NCBI GenBank assembly: GCA_024701455.1 | Contig: JABXYP010000001.1 | Coordinates: 4,096,001 to 4,160,000 of the forward strand | Source: Bacillus sp. A301a_S52 | Lineage (GTDB): Bacteria; Bacillota; Bacilli; Bacillales; Salisediminibacteriaceae | DNA: 64,000 bases | Reading direction: 5' to 3' | Shown here: positions 56,701 through 64,000 of the stretch, piece by piece | How the letters are laid out: the number at the start of each line of letters is the position of its first letter | Numbering within the stretch: position 1 is the first letter of the stretch | Translations under genes and position numbers: made by a program | Notes under the pieces: generated by a model | What the model saw: the letters and a program-made list of their open reading frames with translations, nothing else | Database searches by the model: none | Told to the model about the DNA's origin: nothing

Positions 56701-56991
56701 GAGGAAACAGGCATTTTAGAAATCCGGATTCCTTGGATGTTGTTAAACACTCGTGATCCAAGTCAGAAAGAATTTATCGGGAATATGTGGGAAGAAGGTA
56801 TTGAAGCCTCTATGACGATTGATGGGTTAGACGTAACTGCTATCGTGACAAATAATAACCTCACAATAGATCACTTTAGTGACAAACAAAGTACCCGTTA
56901 CACGTGGGTAAATTGGCAGCTTCCACAGTATGAGGAAAGGTTAAAGCAATCTTATCGTATGATGCAGCAATTTTTCGAATCAATTGATTAA
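53749..56991 (+). CDS. Large exported protein with glycosidase-like TIM barrel
   Basis: This 1080-residue protein has one N-terminal membrane segment (5-25), probably an anchor or uncleaved signal. Three regions are visible. Residues about 30-400 are of unknown fold. Residues about 425-790 look like a clan GH-A TIM barrel: it starts LKGVNLGMGKPGTFPGE, has MNANAIRIYTLHPPAFYEAL, GIEWYPF near 557, and LIAEFGIPASRG near 709 with a Glu at the usual nucleophile position. Residues about 825-1080 form a beta-rich, very acidic domain that may bind sugar (CBM9/DOMON-like). AAGGAGATTAC precedes the ATG. It lies next to an exopolysaccharide-type operon and could modify or cleave that polymer. The function is not established. 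Confidence 0.8.
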   Translation: MIKLILSTIIIIVMICLSPVFIWSLSSERPLDVAIINKTVPDESYREHQSISWLLNHHRFTHSNGQRYTIAEDYIGLKPNEEEETFEVTPFPGNLNEKDLIYVADTYGVYQDEVPWYEEEAENDAAPPTLISGGLQLDEWKLIKNAVEQHGTNLVMEFNSFASPTSADVRESVTSFLQVDWSGWIGRYAIDLSTETGEVPQWLISLYEGEENNWDYHGEGFILINEFTNDVVVLSQENGDVNTSDIRLSFTDRGKDMFDLTVSQPYQNWFDILEPESEEHILASYEWDLADHTKQTLADIGIPASFPAILHHHVNDANVFYFAGDYANMTAIPSFYQAKGVQQLKGLLASEQFSVETSFFWNTYSPMMTRIFDMAQPDLVNDALTKEEVTSVNQAKHHNISYPARIYENMYEVFKDGEWETLTLKGVNLGMGKPGTFPGEAGIVRDEYDRWLTLIGEMNANAIRIYTLHPPAFYEALYDYNTTAEEPIYLFHGIWIDEEPLEETLDAFNEDIVATFQAEMKKVVDVIHGNAIVPPEPGHASGTYNTDISPYVIGWIIGIEWYPFMVDQMATDYDGLPDYEGDYIYTEEAAPMEIWLAEQFDVLTRYEIEEYASMRPLSYTNWVTTDNLDQPAEPSDQEDMASVDPNTIKVKSDIAAAGMFASYHVYPYYPDFLNLEEKYTEFIDHRGEPNNYAGYLHDLHAAHEMPILIAEFGIPASRGQTHRNPFGWDQGFISESEQGDILIRLFDDILAEEMLGGLVFTWQDEWFKRTWNTMDYDNPDRRPFWSNAQTNEQQFGLLSFDRLKVKVNGKDDWTDGYRLFEKHDGHMREMMMDHDERYVYIKTQFDSLDDAFWKDHQYEIYLSVREEQGIPIQTHDEHDDRPFLADFRLTIKGDTEAALEIAGDYDSFFYDYAGRLDMIDYTENDMKNKRNTFHPIRLALNKELTRPDTGETIPFEDYETGELRFGVGDPQDPDYDSLADYYYSEETGILEIRIPWMLLNTRDPSQKEFIGNMWEEGIEASMTIDGLDVTAIVTNNNLTIDHFSDKQSTRYTWVNWQLPQYEERLKQSYRMMQQFFESID

Positions 56992-57074
56992 GTAACGTAA
57001 CGACTTAGTTAGCAGCCTTCAAGAGATGACAGCCTTTATTATGTACTCAACCTGATTTTATTAAAAATGTAACC

Positions 57075-57114
57075 GCCTCTTTCTATGTTAACTCAACACT
57101 ACATAGGAAGAGGC
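57075..57114 (+). terminator. Terminator-like hairpin after the glycosidase-like gene
   Basis: GCCTCTTTCTATGT pairs with ACATAGGAAGAGGC (one mismatch) about 80 bp past the stop. The T tail is poor. Confidence 0.6.
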
Positions 57115-57817
57115 ACTTCCATTCGTATCAAAGAAATTTACCAAATAAAGAAAATTTTACTCAATTTGATATGTTAGAACTCACTAGCATTCATAATAAT
57201 TATTGGAATGGATTTCCCTTCAACCTTTTGAAACCAAATAAACACGGGGTTCCACAATGAAGCCTTTTAATAACGGCTAGTTTGTATTCAATTTGATCGT
57301 GATCCGTTTTTCATATGAAAGAAATTCAGCAAGTGAATGACCGGCCGTTAGCTCGGGGGACCCGGACCAGACGAGTCTATTCTTAGGAGAAAAAGAGGTG
57401 CTTTATAAAAAGATGCTTATTCCCGCCTCTGCCGTCGTGAGGGTCCGCTTTTACCGATTGGGGAACAGGTTAAGAATCCGATTAAAGAAATAGACGGAAA
57501 AATTCTCTTAAATTGTTACTAGCCTTGACAATAGCTTAATTAGGCGGAGAGACTCCGCTAATGACCCTGATAATCTGAGAGACGGGTCGTTTCGCTTTGG
57601 ATAATCGGAACATTTCCTCTTATATTCCCAAAATGAGCCCTCTCCTGCATCTAACCGAAAAATCTCCGCTTATTTCACTCTCATTAATGACTCAATTATT
57701 GACAAGACTTCTTAGTTAAAGATAAAACTATACAGATTATAATAAAACATTTTTGTTACTTAGCCCCGCTGTAAGGCGAGTCTTTTTATTTCACTCCTTA
57801 AACATGATTATAAAACG

Positions 57818-57867
57818 AAGAGAGGTGCCCCCAAAAGCTCATACGCTAGTAGGACACCTCTTCTCTT
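57818..57867 (-). terminator. Terminator of the RR-HEAT-GT-RR-kinase operon
   Basis: On the minus strand AAGAGAAGAGGTGTCC pairs with the GGGCACCTCTCTT region, followed by CGTTTTATAAT. It lies 14 bp past the kinase stop. Confidence 0.75.
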
Positions 57868-57880
57868 AATAAATATAGCC

Positions 57881-60742
57881 TTATGAAACAGAAGGTGGAG
57901 AGTCACCAGGGAACAGTACTTCTCCTTCTTTCCTTTCGTTGGAGCTAACGAATTGTAACAGTGTTTTTGACAATTCATCAGGTGGATAAGGCTTTGTCAA
58001 ATAATCTTTAATACCAAATTCCCTCATCTTATCTTCAGCTTTATCAAGAGCAGAGGAGATAATAATGGGAATTGTTTGTGTTTCAGGTGTTTCTTTTAGT
58101 TTCTTAATTAAGTCCCAGCCATCCATCTCTTCTCCGAGCATTAAATCGACAACAATAGCTGAAAATGATTGATGAACACTATCTTGGTAAGCACTCACTG
58201 GATCAAAATGGTGAATAACACGAAATCTGTTTGTTTTAAGTTCTTCAGAAAGTAAGAGCGCTAAACTGGCGTCATCTTCAACAATCATTACAGAACCCTT
58301 TTGTGAAATAGGAGCTCCTTCTTGATCTGTCGTCGTAATCACGTGACGCATAAGTGGTAAGTTAAAGGAGAAAATCGTTCCTTTTCCTAATTCAGATTCA
58401 ACCCATATACTTCCTTCATGATTTTCTATGATTTCCCTAGAGATAGCCAATCCAAGCCCAGTGCCACCGATTTTTTTCCGATCGTGTTGGTCAATTCGTT
58501 GGAATTTACTGAAAAGCATACCCATGTGCTCTTCCGGAATTCCAAGCCCCTCGTCTTCCACGGTGACCAGCAACATACTATCTTGATTTCTTAGTGTCAC
58601 TGTAATGTCTCCGCCATCTGGAGAAAACTTAATCGCATTACTCAGAAGGTTTGTAAGTACTTGCTGAATTCTACCTTCATCCATTTTCACCCTAGCATCT
58701 AAGCTTTCATCAACAAATTTTAAATAGTGTTGTTTTTCGTGTTTAAAGTTGTTCATGACGTCCATAACGACCTTGTCCATTCGTTTTGATTCCATAGTAT
58801 ATGCTTGTGTACCAGCTTCCATCCTTTGTAAATCGAGAAAATTATTAATTAAGTTCGTGAGCCTCTGCGCTTCCTTATAAATCGTATCTAAATACTTCTT
58901 TTGTCTTTCTGGTTTCAAGCTTTTAGTTAGCAATAACTCTGTAAAACCAAGTACACTTGATAAAGGGGTTCGCAGTTCATGACTTACAGTACTTACGAGT
59001 TCAGATTTCATTTTGTCTAACTCATATTCTTTCGTAATATTCCGATGCACAAAGATGGTGCCAACTCTCTCCTGATTATGATACACACTCGTGCCATAGA
59101 CATTTATGACTTGAACTTCCTGATCTGTTTCTACTTCATATTGATAGTTCATCGTGCCATGAATATCGTCATTAATAAACTTTCTAATAAAATTTGCTAA
59201 ACCGTCAGGATCTTGAACATACCTAGTAAACTTATCTAACCATTCATATAGATCCACGGTGTCCTCGCTTGCCGCCCCCTCAAACCTGACCATCTGGCAA
59301 ACAGCCTCATTATATTGCAGTACCTCGCCCTTAACTGAGACAAACATGATTCCTTCATTAATGTTATCAATAATATCCTGACTCAGCTTACGTGATGTTT
59401 CCATTTCTTCATAAATTACCGTGCGCTCTAGTGCAAGTGATGCCCTATTCATAATACCGTCTATTTCACTTATCTCTTCATCTGAAAATGGTTGACCAAT
59501 TCGTGTTGCAGAAAAAATCGCCATAACTTTCTTTCCGGCGTCCATAACACCTGAATAAAGATCGTACACCTCAATCGGGTTATCAGCCATTCCTTGTTCA
59601 GCATTTTCCGATTTTCGCTTTATCACCACATGACGGTCCTGCTGCAAACGAATGATTAAATCACTTTTATCCGACTGAATAAAGCGATCCACCGTTTTTT
59701 CTGAGGCTCCCATCGCTTGATAGATTCGCTCAGAAGTGAGCGCAAAAATACTTTTATCAAATGAATAAAGCTTATTAATGTAATTAAAAATAGACGTGAT
59801 AAAAGCTTCTTTATTCAAACTAAGGGACATAGCATGGTTTAGCTGATTAAATAGTTCAAGTTTTTCATTGGACGTCTTCATAGACGTAAGGTATTGCTGT
59901 AATTCTATCTGTTGGCATTGCAATTCTTCATATTGTGCAGTTAACTCTTCTTCCTTTTCACTAATACTTCTAGCCATGTTATGGAAGGCATTCGACAAAG
60001 AGCCGAGCTCGTCTTGCCGATCAACAATTTCTAATGTGACCTCCCTACCTGCTGCCAGATCATCGGCTGCTTCAGTCAAGCTTTCAAGAGGCTTAACTAA
60101 TCGGGTTAACACCCCGGAAAGAGCTATGATATAAAGTAACATCGTCGCACCCATTAAAATTAAACCTAAAAGACTTTGAAAATTAGCTGCGTCAACTGTT
60201 TCGTCATAGAGGTTCGTCACTTGAGAAGATAATTTATTTTCCATTGCGGCTGTTCGAGAAAGATAGGTCATCACAGACTCATTTGTTCCTTCACTCCAAA
60301 AATCTCGCAGCCCTTCATAATCATCATTTTCTACAAACGATATGGCTTGGGGCATTAAAGAAAATTCATAATCAACAATGAATTCTTCAAGCTGTCGATA
60401 AAGAACTTCTTCATCTGCCGACAAGGTGTAAGCATTCATTTGACTAAGTAAAAGATCCAGTCCAGATAAATGGATAAAGACCCGTTCCAAGTCTTCTTCA
60501 CTTTGAAATGCTAAATAGGTCCTTCCACGAAAGACAAGGTTATTTAATGTACTATTAATGCTTTCCGTAAGCTCTGCTTTGTCTCTTAACTCTTGTTTTT
60601 TTTCAGCTAATTGACTCTGCTCATGGTACGTGTAAACACTTAACGCCCCTATAATGAAAAGGATAACAGTTAAAAGAAGAAGGGATGTTCGTAAAAAATA
60701 AGCTCTTATGCCTTTTCGTTTCCACATGTAGCTTCTTTTCAT
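57881..60742 (-). CDS. Hybrid sensor histidine kinase with C-terminal receiver
   Basis: This 953-residue protein has TM1 near 14-35, a helical extracellular sensor of about 150 residues and TM2 near 190-212. HAMP, a coiled coil and GAF- and PAS-like regions follow to about 575. HisKA comes next (STVSHELRTPLSSVLGF, phospho-acceptor H588), then HATPase with GTGLGLAISREI, and a receiver domain with phospho-acceptor D866 in IVVDLMLGEEMDGWDL. The start overlaps the response regulator stop by 4 bp (ATGA). Position at the end of the glycosyltransferase operon suggests it senses an envelope or matrix state and signals through the operon's two stand-alone receivers. That is inference. Confidence 0.93.
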   Translation of the reverse strand: MKRSYMWKRKGIRAYFLRTSLLLLTVILFIIGALSVYTYHEQSQLAEKKQELRDKAELTESINSTLNNLVFRGRTYLAFQSEEDLERVFIHLSGLDLLLSQMNAYTLSADEEVLYRQLEEFIVDYEFSLMPQAISFVENDDYEGLRDFWSEGTNESVMTYLSRTAAMENKLSSQVTNLYDETVDAANFQSLLGLILMGATMLLYIIALSGVLTRLVKPLESLTEAADDLAAGREVTLEIVDRQDELGSLSNAFHNMARSISEKEEELTAQYEELQCQQIELQQYLTSMKTSNEKLELFNQLNHAMSLSLNKEAFITSIFNYINKLYSFDKSIFALTSERIYQAMGASEKTVDRFIQSDKSDLIIRLQQDRHVVIKRKSENAEQGMADNPIEVYDLYSGVMDAGKKVMAIFSATRIGQPFSDEEISEIDGIMNRASLALERTVIYEEMETSRKLSQDIIDNINEGIMFVSVKGEVLQYNEAVCQMVRFEGAASEDTVDLYEWLDKFTRYVQDPDGLANFIRKFINDDIHGTMNYQYEVETDQEVQVINVYGTSVYHNQERVGTIFVHRNITKEYELDKMKSELVSTVSHELRTPLSSVLGFTELLLTKSLKPERQKKYLDTIYKEAQRLTNLINNFLDLQRMEAGTQAYTMESKRMDKVVMDVMNNFKHEKQHYLKFVDESLDARVKMDEGRIQQVLTNLLSNAIKFSPDGGDITVTLRNQDSMLLVTVEDEGLGIPEEHMGMLFSKFQRIDQHDRKKIGGTGLGLAISREIIENHEGSIWVESELGKGTIFSFNLPLMRHVITTTDQEGAPISQKGSVMIVEDDASLALLLSEELKTNRFRVIHHFDPVSAYQDSVHQSFSAIVVDLMLGEEMDGWDLIKKLKETPETQTIPIIISSALDKAEDKMREFGIKDYLTKPYPPDELSKTLLQFVSSNERKEGEVLFPGDSPPSVS

Positions 60743-61101
60743 GAGAGAAGCTCCTTAATAATTTCCACTAGTTCCTCAGGACTGAATGGCTTCGGGATGA
60801 AATAAGCAACCCCTGCTTCTTTCGCCTCTTGTCGATCTTTCTCTTGCGCTTTCGCCGTAAGCATCACAAGCTTCGTCTGTTCTTTTACAGCTGGGGAGAC
60901 TTTTTCACACACCTCGATACCTGTCATTTCTGGCATCATATAGTCAAGTAAAGCTAAATCATAGCCGCCTGTCTCTAATTTGGTTAGCGCCTCTTTCCCA
61001 TCTTCAGCTTCTTCAACAACCCATTCTCCCTCTTCTTCCAATGTATCGACAATTAACATTCTTAAAATATCACTATCATCTGCAACAAGAATTTTACTCA
61101 T
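60739..61101 (-). CDS. Stand-alone response regulator receiver protein
   Basis: This 120-residue CheY-like receiver has D8-D9, phospho-acceptor D53 in LALLDYMMPEMTG, Thr/Lys switch residues in VMLTAKAQEKDR and KPFSP. There is no output domain, so it must act by protein contact. It lies 16 bp after the glycosyltransferase gene, with GGAGGT before its ATG, and overlaps the hybrid kinase gene. Confidence 0.93.
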   Translation of the reverse strand: MSKILVADDSDILRMLIVDTLEEEGEWVVEEAEDGKEALTKLETGGYDLALLDYMMPEMTGIEVCEKVSPAVKEQTKLVMLTAKAQEKDRQEAKEAGVAYFIPKPFSPEELVEIIKELLS

Positions 61102-61117
61102 TTTCTACCTCCAACCA

Positions 61118-62539
61118 TTAGCTATCAGATGAAATTCCTTTTCGCTTCATGTTTCCCCAATCGGCTTTCTTAGTAAATGTTTGAATCAAGCCACTACAAC
61201 GCCACCACACCATTAAAGGACGATACCAAAAAGATTCTGTTAACGCCCAAAAAAATAGCACAAGCAAACTTTTTGTATCAGGGTATTTATGGTACGTCCA
61301 TTCCTCAAGTAACACTGCTAATGAGGATAAAAGTGATCCATACAGCACGGTCATCAAAAACATCACAATCGCTACATCCACTAATACAAAAGAGAATATA
61401 AGACCAAATAAAATGACAAAATAACCGATGAGTTCAAAAACAGCACTTAACAATTCCACTAATAAATAATAAGGCATAGAAAAGAGCCCTATCCCTTTAT
61501 ACTTTGGGTTAAACAGCATTTTTTTATGAAGCCATAATGTCTCAGCCAACCCCCGTTGCCATCGTTTCCTTTGCGAGCGAAGGACGGCGGCGCTATCTGG
61601 AGCCTCTGTCCAACAAACAGGATCTTGTATATACTCGATTCTTTGTTTAGATTTTTCTTCTTTAATCGAACGATGCATCCGCACGATTAATTCCATATCT
61701 TCCCCTACCGTTTTCGCGTTGTATCCGCCAACTTTAACGACTCTATTTTTTTCAAAAACACCGAAGGCTCCCGAAATAATCAGCAGGATATTCATTCTAC
61801 TTAATCCTAGTCTGCCGATAAGAAAAGCTCGAAAATATTCAATAATTTGCATCAATTCAATCGGGCCTTTTGGAAGGGCAATTTTCTCTACTTGGCTTTT
61901 TGTAATCGTTGAACCGTTTGCAATACGAACCGTCCCACCAGTAGCTGTCACTAAGCCGTTTGAATCAATAATTGGTTTCATTATTTTTAAGAGAGCATCA
62001 CTGTCAAGAATACAATCCCCGTCTACTGCTGCAAAGTAAGGATAGCGAGAGAAATTAATACCAGCATTTAAGGCATCTGCTTTTCCCCCATTATCTTTTC
62101 TCAATAGAAAAAGGTTAGGATATAATGTGGACTGATAGGCTTTCGTCACTTTCTTCGTATCAAAATACCGACGTAGAGCTAAATTTATTTCCTTCATTTT
62201 AAATTGTTCAATCACTTTACCACTTGTATTATCTTTTGAACCATCATCTATGACAATGATTTCAAATTGTGGATAACTCAGACTCAGCATCGACCGGACC
62301 GTAGTGGATACACCGACTTCTTCATTGTAAGCCGGAACAAGTACAGACACTGGAAAAGTATCTTTATTAAATACCATTTCTTCTACATAATCTTGCTGAT
62401 TTAAGAAACGCTCCTTTTTGATCCTCGGGCCAGCAATTAGGAATAAGACCAAATAGGTGAGCCCAACTACCCCCATATAAAGGATGACCCCAACAGCTAT
62501 TATGTTGACTATTAATGCTAGCCATTCTTCGCCGGTCAT
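61118..62539 (-). CDS. Membrane family 2 glycosyltransferase (processive polysaccharide synthase-like)
   Basis: This 473-residue protein has one or two N-terminal TM segments and a GT2 catalytic domain: VLVPAYNEEVG, VIDDGSKDNT, the DxD-like AVDGDCILD, GEDMELIVRMHR and the product-site motif QRKRWQRG. Three to four C-terminal TM segments follow. D, D, D, QxxRW is the pattern of processive synthases such as PgaC/IcaA (poly-N-acetylglucosamine), hyaluronan synthase and cellulose synthase. The sugar is not determinable. No PgaB- or BcsB-like partner lies in the visible part. It overlaps the HEAT protein gene by 4 bp. Confidence 0.9.
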   Translation of the reverse strand: MTGEEWLALIVNIIAVGVILYMGVVGLTYLVLFLIAGPRIKKERFLNQQDYVEEMVFNKDTFPVSVLVPAYNEEVGVSTTVRSMLSLSYPQFEIIVIDDGSKDNTSGKVIEQFKMKEINLALRRYFDTKKVTKAYQSTLYPNLFLLRKDNGGKADALNAGINFSRYPYFAAVDGDCILDSDALLKIMKPIIDSNGLVTATGGTVRIANGSTITKSQVEKIALPKGPIELMQIIEYFRAFLIGRLGLSRMNILLIISGAFGVFEKNRVVKVGGYNAKTVGEDMELIVRMHRSIKEEKSKQRIEYIQDPVCWTEAPDSAAVLRSQRKRWQRGLAETLWLHKKMLFNPKYKGIGLFSMPYYLLVELLSAVFELIGYFVILFGLIFSFVLVDVAIVMFLMTVLYGSLLSSLAVLLEEWTYHKYPDTKSLLVLFFWALTESFWYRPLMVWWRCSGLIQTFTKKADWGNMKRKGISSDS

Positions 62540-63585
62540 ACTTGTCCACCTGCTCTCATCGTAAGCGTTTGATTCGCCATATCTTTAGCATACATATCTT
62601 CATGTTGCTCGCTTAAATAGGCAAGCAGGATTTCCCCATCAGTCATCTTTTTCAAGGCCTCACATGCTTGAAATCTCACCCACCAAACACGATCACCTGC
62701 AAGGAGAATAAGATACTCGCTAAATTCTGTCAGCTTCATCATTCCCGTTAACTTAGCTGCATGTAGTCTCTCTTCCCAATGTTCTGACGTAAAAAACGGA
62801 ACAATAAGAGCGGGATTAGAACAATATTGATATTGATGTAGGCTCTTTAACGCCTTAATTCTAGTTTCTTTAGAGTGGTGGGTAAGCATATGTTCTATAA
62901 AAGGAAGAAATTCATAATAACCAGACTCTCCACAGTAATCTATAAATGCTTGTCTAATCGCGTAAGGAACGTCATCCGCATCCTTTTTAAGCACAACCAT
63001 AATGTCTGTTAAGAAGCTCAGAGGCAATCTGCGTAATATTTCTTTAATTAACCCTACAGACATATTGGGACGGCTAAACATGTATTCAAGCAAACTTTCT
63101 TCTTGAAACGACGCTAATATTCGCAACGTTTGCCGATATTCTTCATCAATAATTGTAATGGAATGAAGGTGTTCTTTGACATCTTCTCTTAATGAGAGCA
63201 TCATAAAATCTTCTATTAAATAGAGAGCATTCATTCTTTTAGACCAATTACTAGATTTTAGTTTTTTACGATAAATCGTAGCTAAGTGTGTTTCAGCTGA
63301 TTGTTGGATACGTGCTCTCCCTGCTGAGTCAGTCATAATATTAGTAAACCCTGAGAGGATTCTTTCAAGTACTTTTTGTTTTAACTCATTATTTTTAGGA
63401 AGCTTAGGTTCTATATCAGAATCTCCTGTTAAATATGAGAGGTAATTAGGGAACAGATCATGGTACAAGCGATTAGCTTCGTTATCTTTTTTAATTGCCC
63501 ACGTTTTCGACGTATATAAGTAAATAAGCAAAAGCAATTGACAAAAGAAAAGACCAACTGTTAGAAATAAAATGAGTTCAAGCAT
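62536..63585 (-). CDS. Membrane-anchored HEAT-repeat protein
   Basis: This 349-residue protein has an N-terminal TM segment (about 3-25) and an all-helical cytoplasmic part. That part carries HEAT-like repeats, clearest at about 225-330 (HHSKETRIKALKSLHQ, EHWEERLHAAKLTGM, DRVWWVRFQACEALKKM). HEAT repeats usually hold protein partners. Translationally coupled on both sides (TAATG with the receiver gene, ATGA with the glycosyltransferase gene), it may link the receiver to the synthase at the membrane. That is inference. Confidence 0.82.
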   Translation of the reverse strand: MLELILFLTVGLFFCQLLLLIYLYTSKTWAIKKDNEANRLYHDLFPNYLSYLTGDSDIEPKLPKNNELKQKVLERILSGFTNIMTDSAGRARIQQSAETHLATIYRKKLKSSNWSKRMNALYLIEDFMMLSLREDVKEHLHSITIIDEEYRQTLRILASFQEESLLEYMFSRPNMSVGLIKEILRRLPLSFLTDIMVVLKKDADDVPYAIRQAFIDYCGESGYYEFLPFIEHMLTHHSKETRIKALKSLHQYQYCSNPALIVPFFTSEHWEERLHAAKLTGMMKLTEFSEYLILLAGDRVWWVRFQACEALKKMTDGEILLAYLSEQHEDMYAKDMANQTLTMRAGGQV

Positions 63586-63980
63586 TAATTAAACATTCTT
63601 TCAAGTAGTCTATCGATACGGGCAGCCACCTCATTTGCATTAAAAGGCTTTACCATGTAATCATCCGCTCCAAGGTTAAGAGCTCTAGCCACTTCAACCT
63701 CTCCCTTTCTCGCTGTGAGCATGGAAATGACAATGTTTTTATTGCCATAAGTTTCTCTCAGCTTTTGCAAGACTTCAATACCATCCATCTTTGGCATTCT
63801 CCCATCTAAAAGAATCATAAATTGCTGGTCAGTTTGATACCAAGATCCTTCCAAGAACGCCACTCCATCTGGATATGTTCTTACTTTAACAGGGCGGCCA
63901 GCTACTTCTCCTCTTTTATTAAAATGATGCGTCATCATTTGCCTTACTACCTCATCATCATCCACAATAATAATCGTCAC
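63585..63980 (-). CDS. Response regulator receiver protein (5' end possibly outside window)
   Basis: About 131 residues of a receiver domain have acidic residues D7-D9, phospho-acceptor D59 in MILLDGRMPKMDG and VKPFNANE near the end. A GTG at 63980 is a possible start, but it has no good ribosome site and the frame stays open to the window edge. The true start, or an upstream fused domain, may therefore be outside. It overlaps the HEAT gene by 1 bp and appears to be an early gene of the operon. Confidence 0.85.
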   Translation of the reverse strand: MTIIIVDDDEVVRQMMTHHFNKRGEVAGRPVKVRTYPDGVAFLEGSWYQTDQQFMILLDGRMPKMDGIEVLQKLRETYGNKNIVISMLTARKGEVEVARALNLGADDYMVKPFNANEVAARIDRLLERMFN

Positions 63981-64000
63981 AAAATCTTTTAATTCCGTAT

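Larger units (their letters stand above)
56992..57880. other. 890-bp intergenic region between convergent genes
   Basis: It holds terminator hairpins near both ends and, between them, hairpin-bearing blocks such as GGCGGAGAGACTCCGCT (57543-57559) and TCTCCGCTTA (57663-57672). These resemble decayed members of a CTCCGCTTA-type Bacillaceae intergenic repeat. A short GGCCGTTAGCTC match near 57344 may be a trace of the other repeat family. No gene was found. Confidence 0.45.

Noticed and set aside
57336..57360. GACCGGCCGTTAGCTC match to the intergenic repeat family
   Set aside because: Only about 15 bp match and neither end of the element is present. It is too little to count as a copy.

Overview
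The window reads as chromosomal DNA from a spore-forming member of the Bacillaceae, probably an alkaliphilic or halophilic relative of Bacillus. Reasons: the Bacillus-type cluster hemQ - cwlJ - gerQ - ywdK - ywdI - ung, the bacillithiol pair yojF-bshB2, strong AGGAGG ribosome binding sites, moderate-to-low GC, and many acidic surface proteins. The genus cannot be fixed from the sequence alone. No rRNA, tRNA, CRISPR array, prophage or insertion sequence was seen.

Layout. 0-2.2 kb: end of a 2,4-dienoyl-CoA reductase-like flavoenzyme plus an enoyl-CoA hydratase (fatty acid degradation). 2.4-9.5 kb: coproheme decarboxylase, spore germination genes cwlJ-gerQ, small ywd genes and an M3 peptidase. 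9.5-18.5 kb: orphan sensor kinase, beta-hydroxyacid dehydrogenase, uracil-DNA glycosylase, CheY, sucrose-6-phosphate hydrolase and a dCache chemoreceptor. 18.9-27.5 kb: ATP-grasp ligase, yojF-bshB2, LTA-synthase-like protein, M29 aminopeptidase, YjiH-type membrane protein. 27.9-31.6 kb: 5-formyl-THF cyclo-ligase and a 5-oxoprolinase operon (pxpB-pxpA-pxpC-ridA). 31.8-39.7 kb: a methionine/2-oxoacid region with a SAM (S-box) riboswitch, metQ, metNI, an FMN hydroxyacid oxidase, an omega-amidase-like hydrolase, a 2-hydroxyacid dehydrogenase-like enzyme and an MtnE-type aminotransferase. 39.8-46 kb: coaA, a Rieske flavoprotein, a PilZ protein, a DJ-1/PfpI protein and glutaminyl-tRNA synthetase. 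46.5-50 kb: a c-di-GMP-I riboswitch ahead of a PLP decarboxylase overlapping a chemoreceptor. 50-53.5 kb: an rRNA methyltransferase, queF, and yidC preceded by a MifM-like leader gene. 53.7-64 kb: a large exported glycosidase-like protein and, on the other strand, a response regulator - HEAT protein - family 2 glycosyltransferase - response regulator - hybrid kinase operon, probably exopolysaccharide synthesis with its own signalling.

Two themes stand out. One is post-transcriptional control: the S-box, the c-di-GMP riboswitch, and a predicted ribosome-arrest switch in which a hairpin hides the yidC ribosome binding site. The other is a dispersed, hairpin-rich intergenic repeat of about 213 bp, with twelve units between 3.2 and 34.8 kb and none recognisable beyond. 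Its shorter copies look like nested deletions between short internal direct repeats.

The most promising items for follow-up are the MifM-like leader plus SD-hiding hairpin at 53.1-53.5 kb and the c-di-GMP riboswitch operon at 46.5-50.1 kb. Product names rest on motif recognition by eye. No database search was possible.
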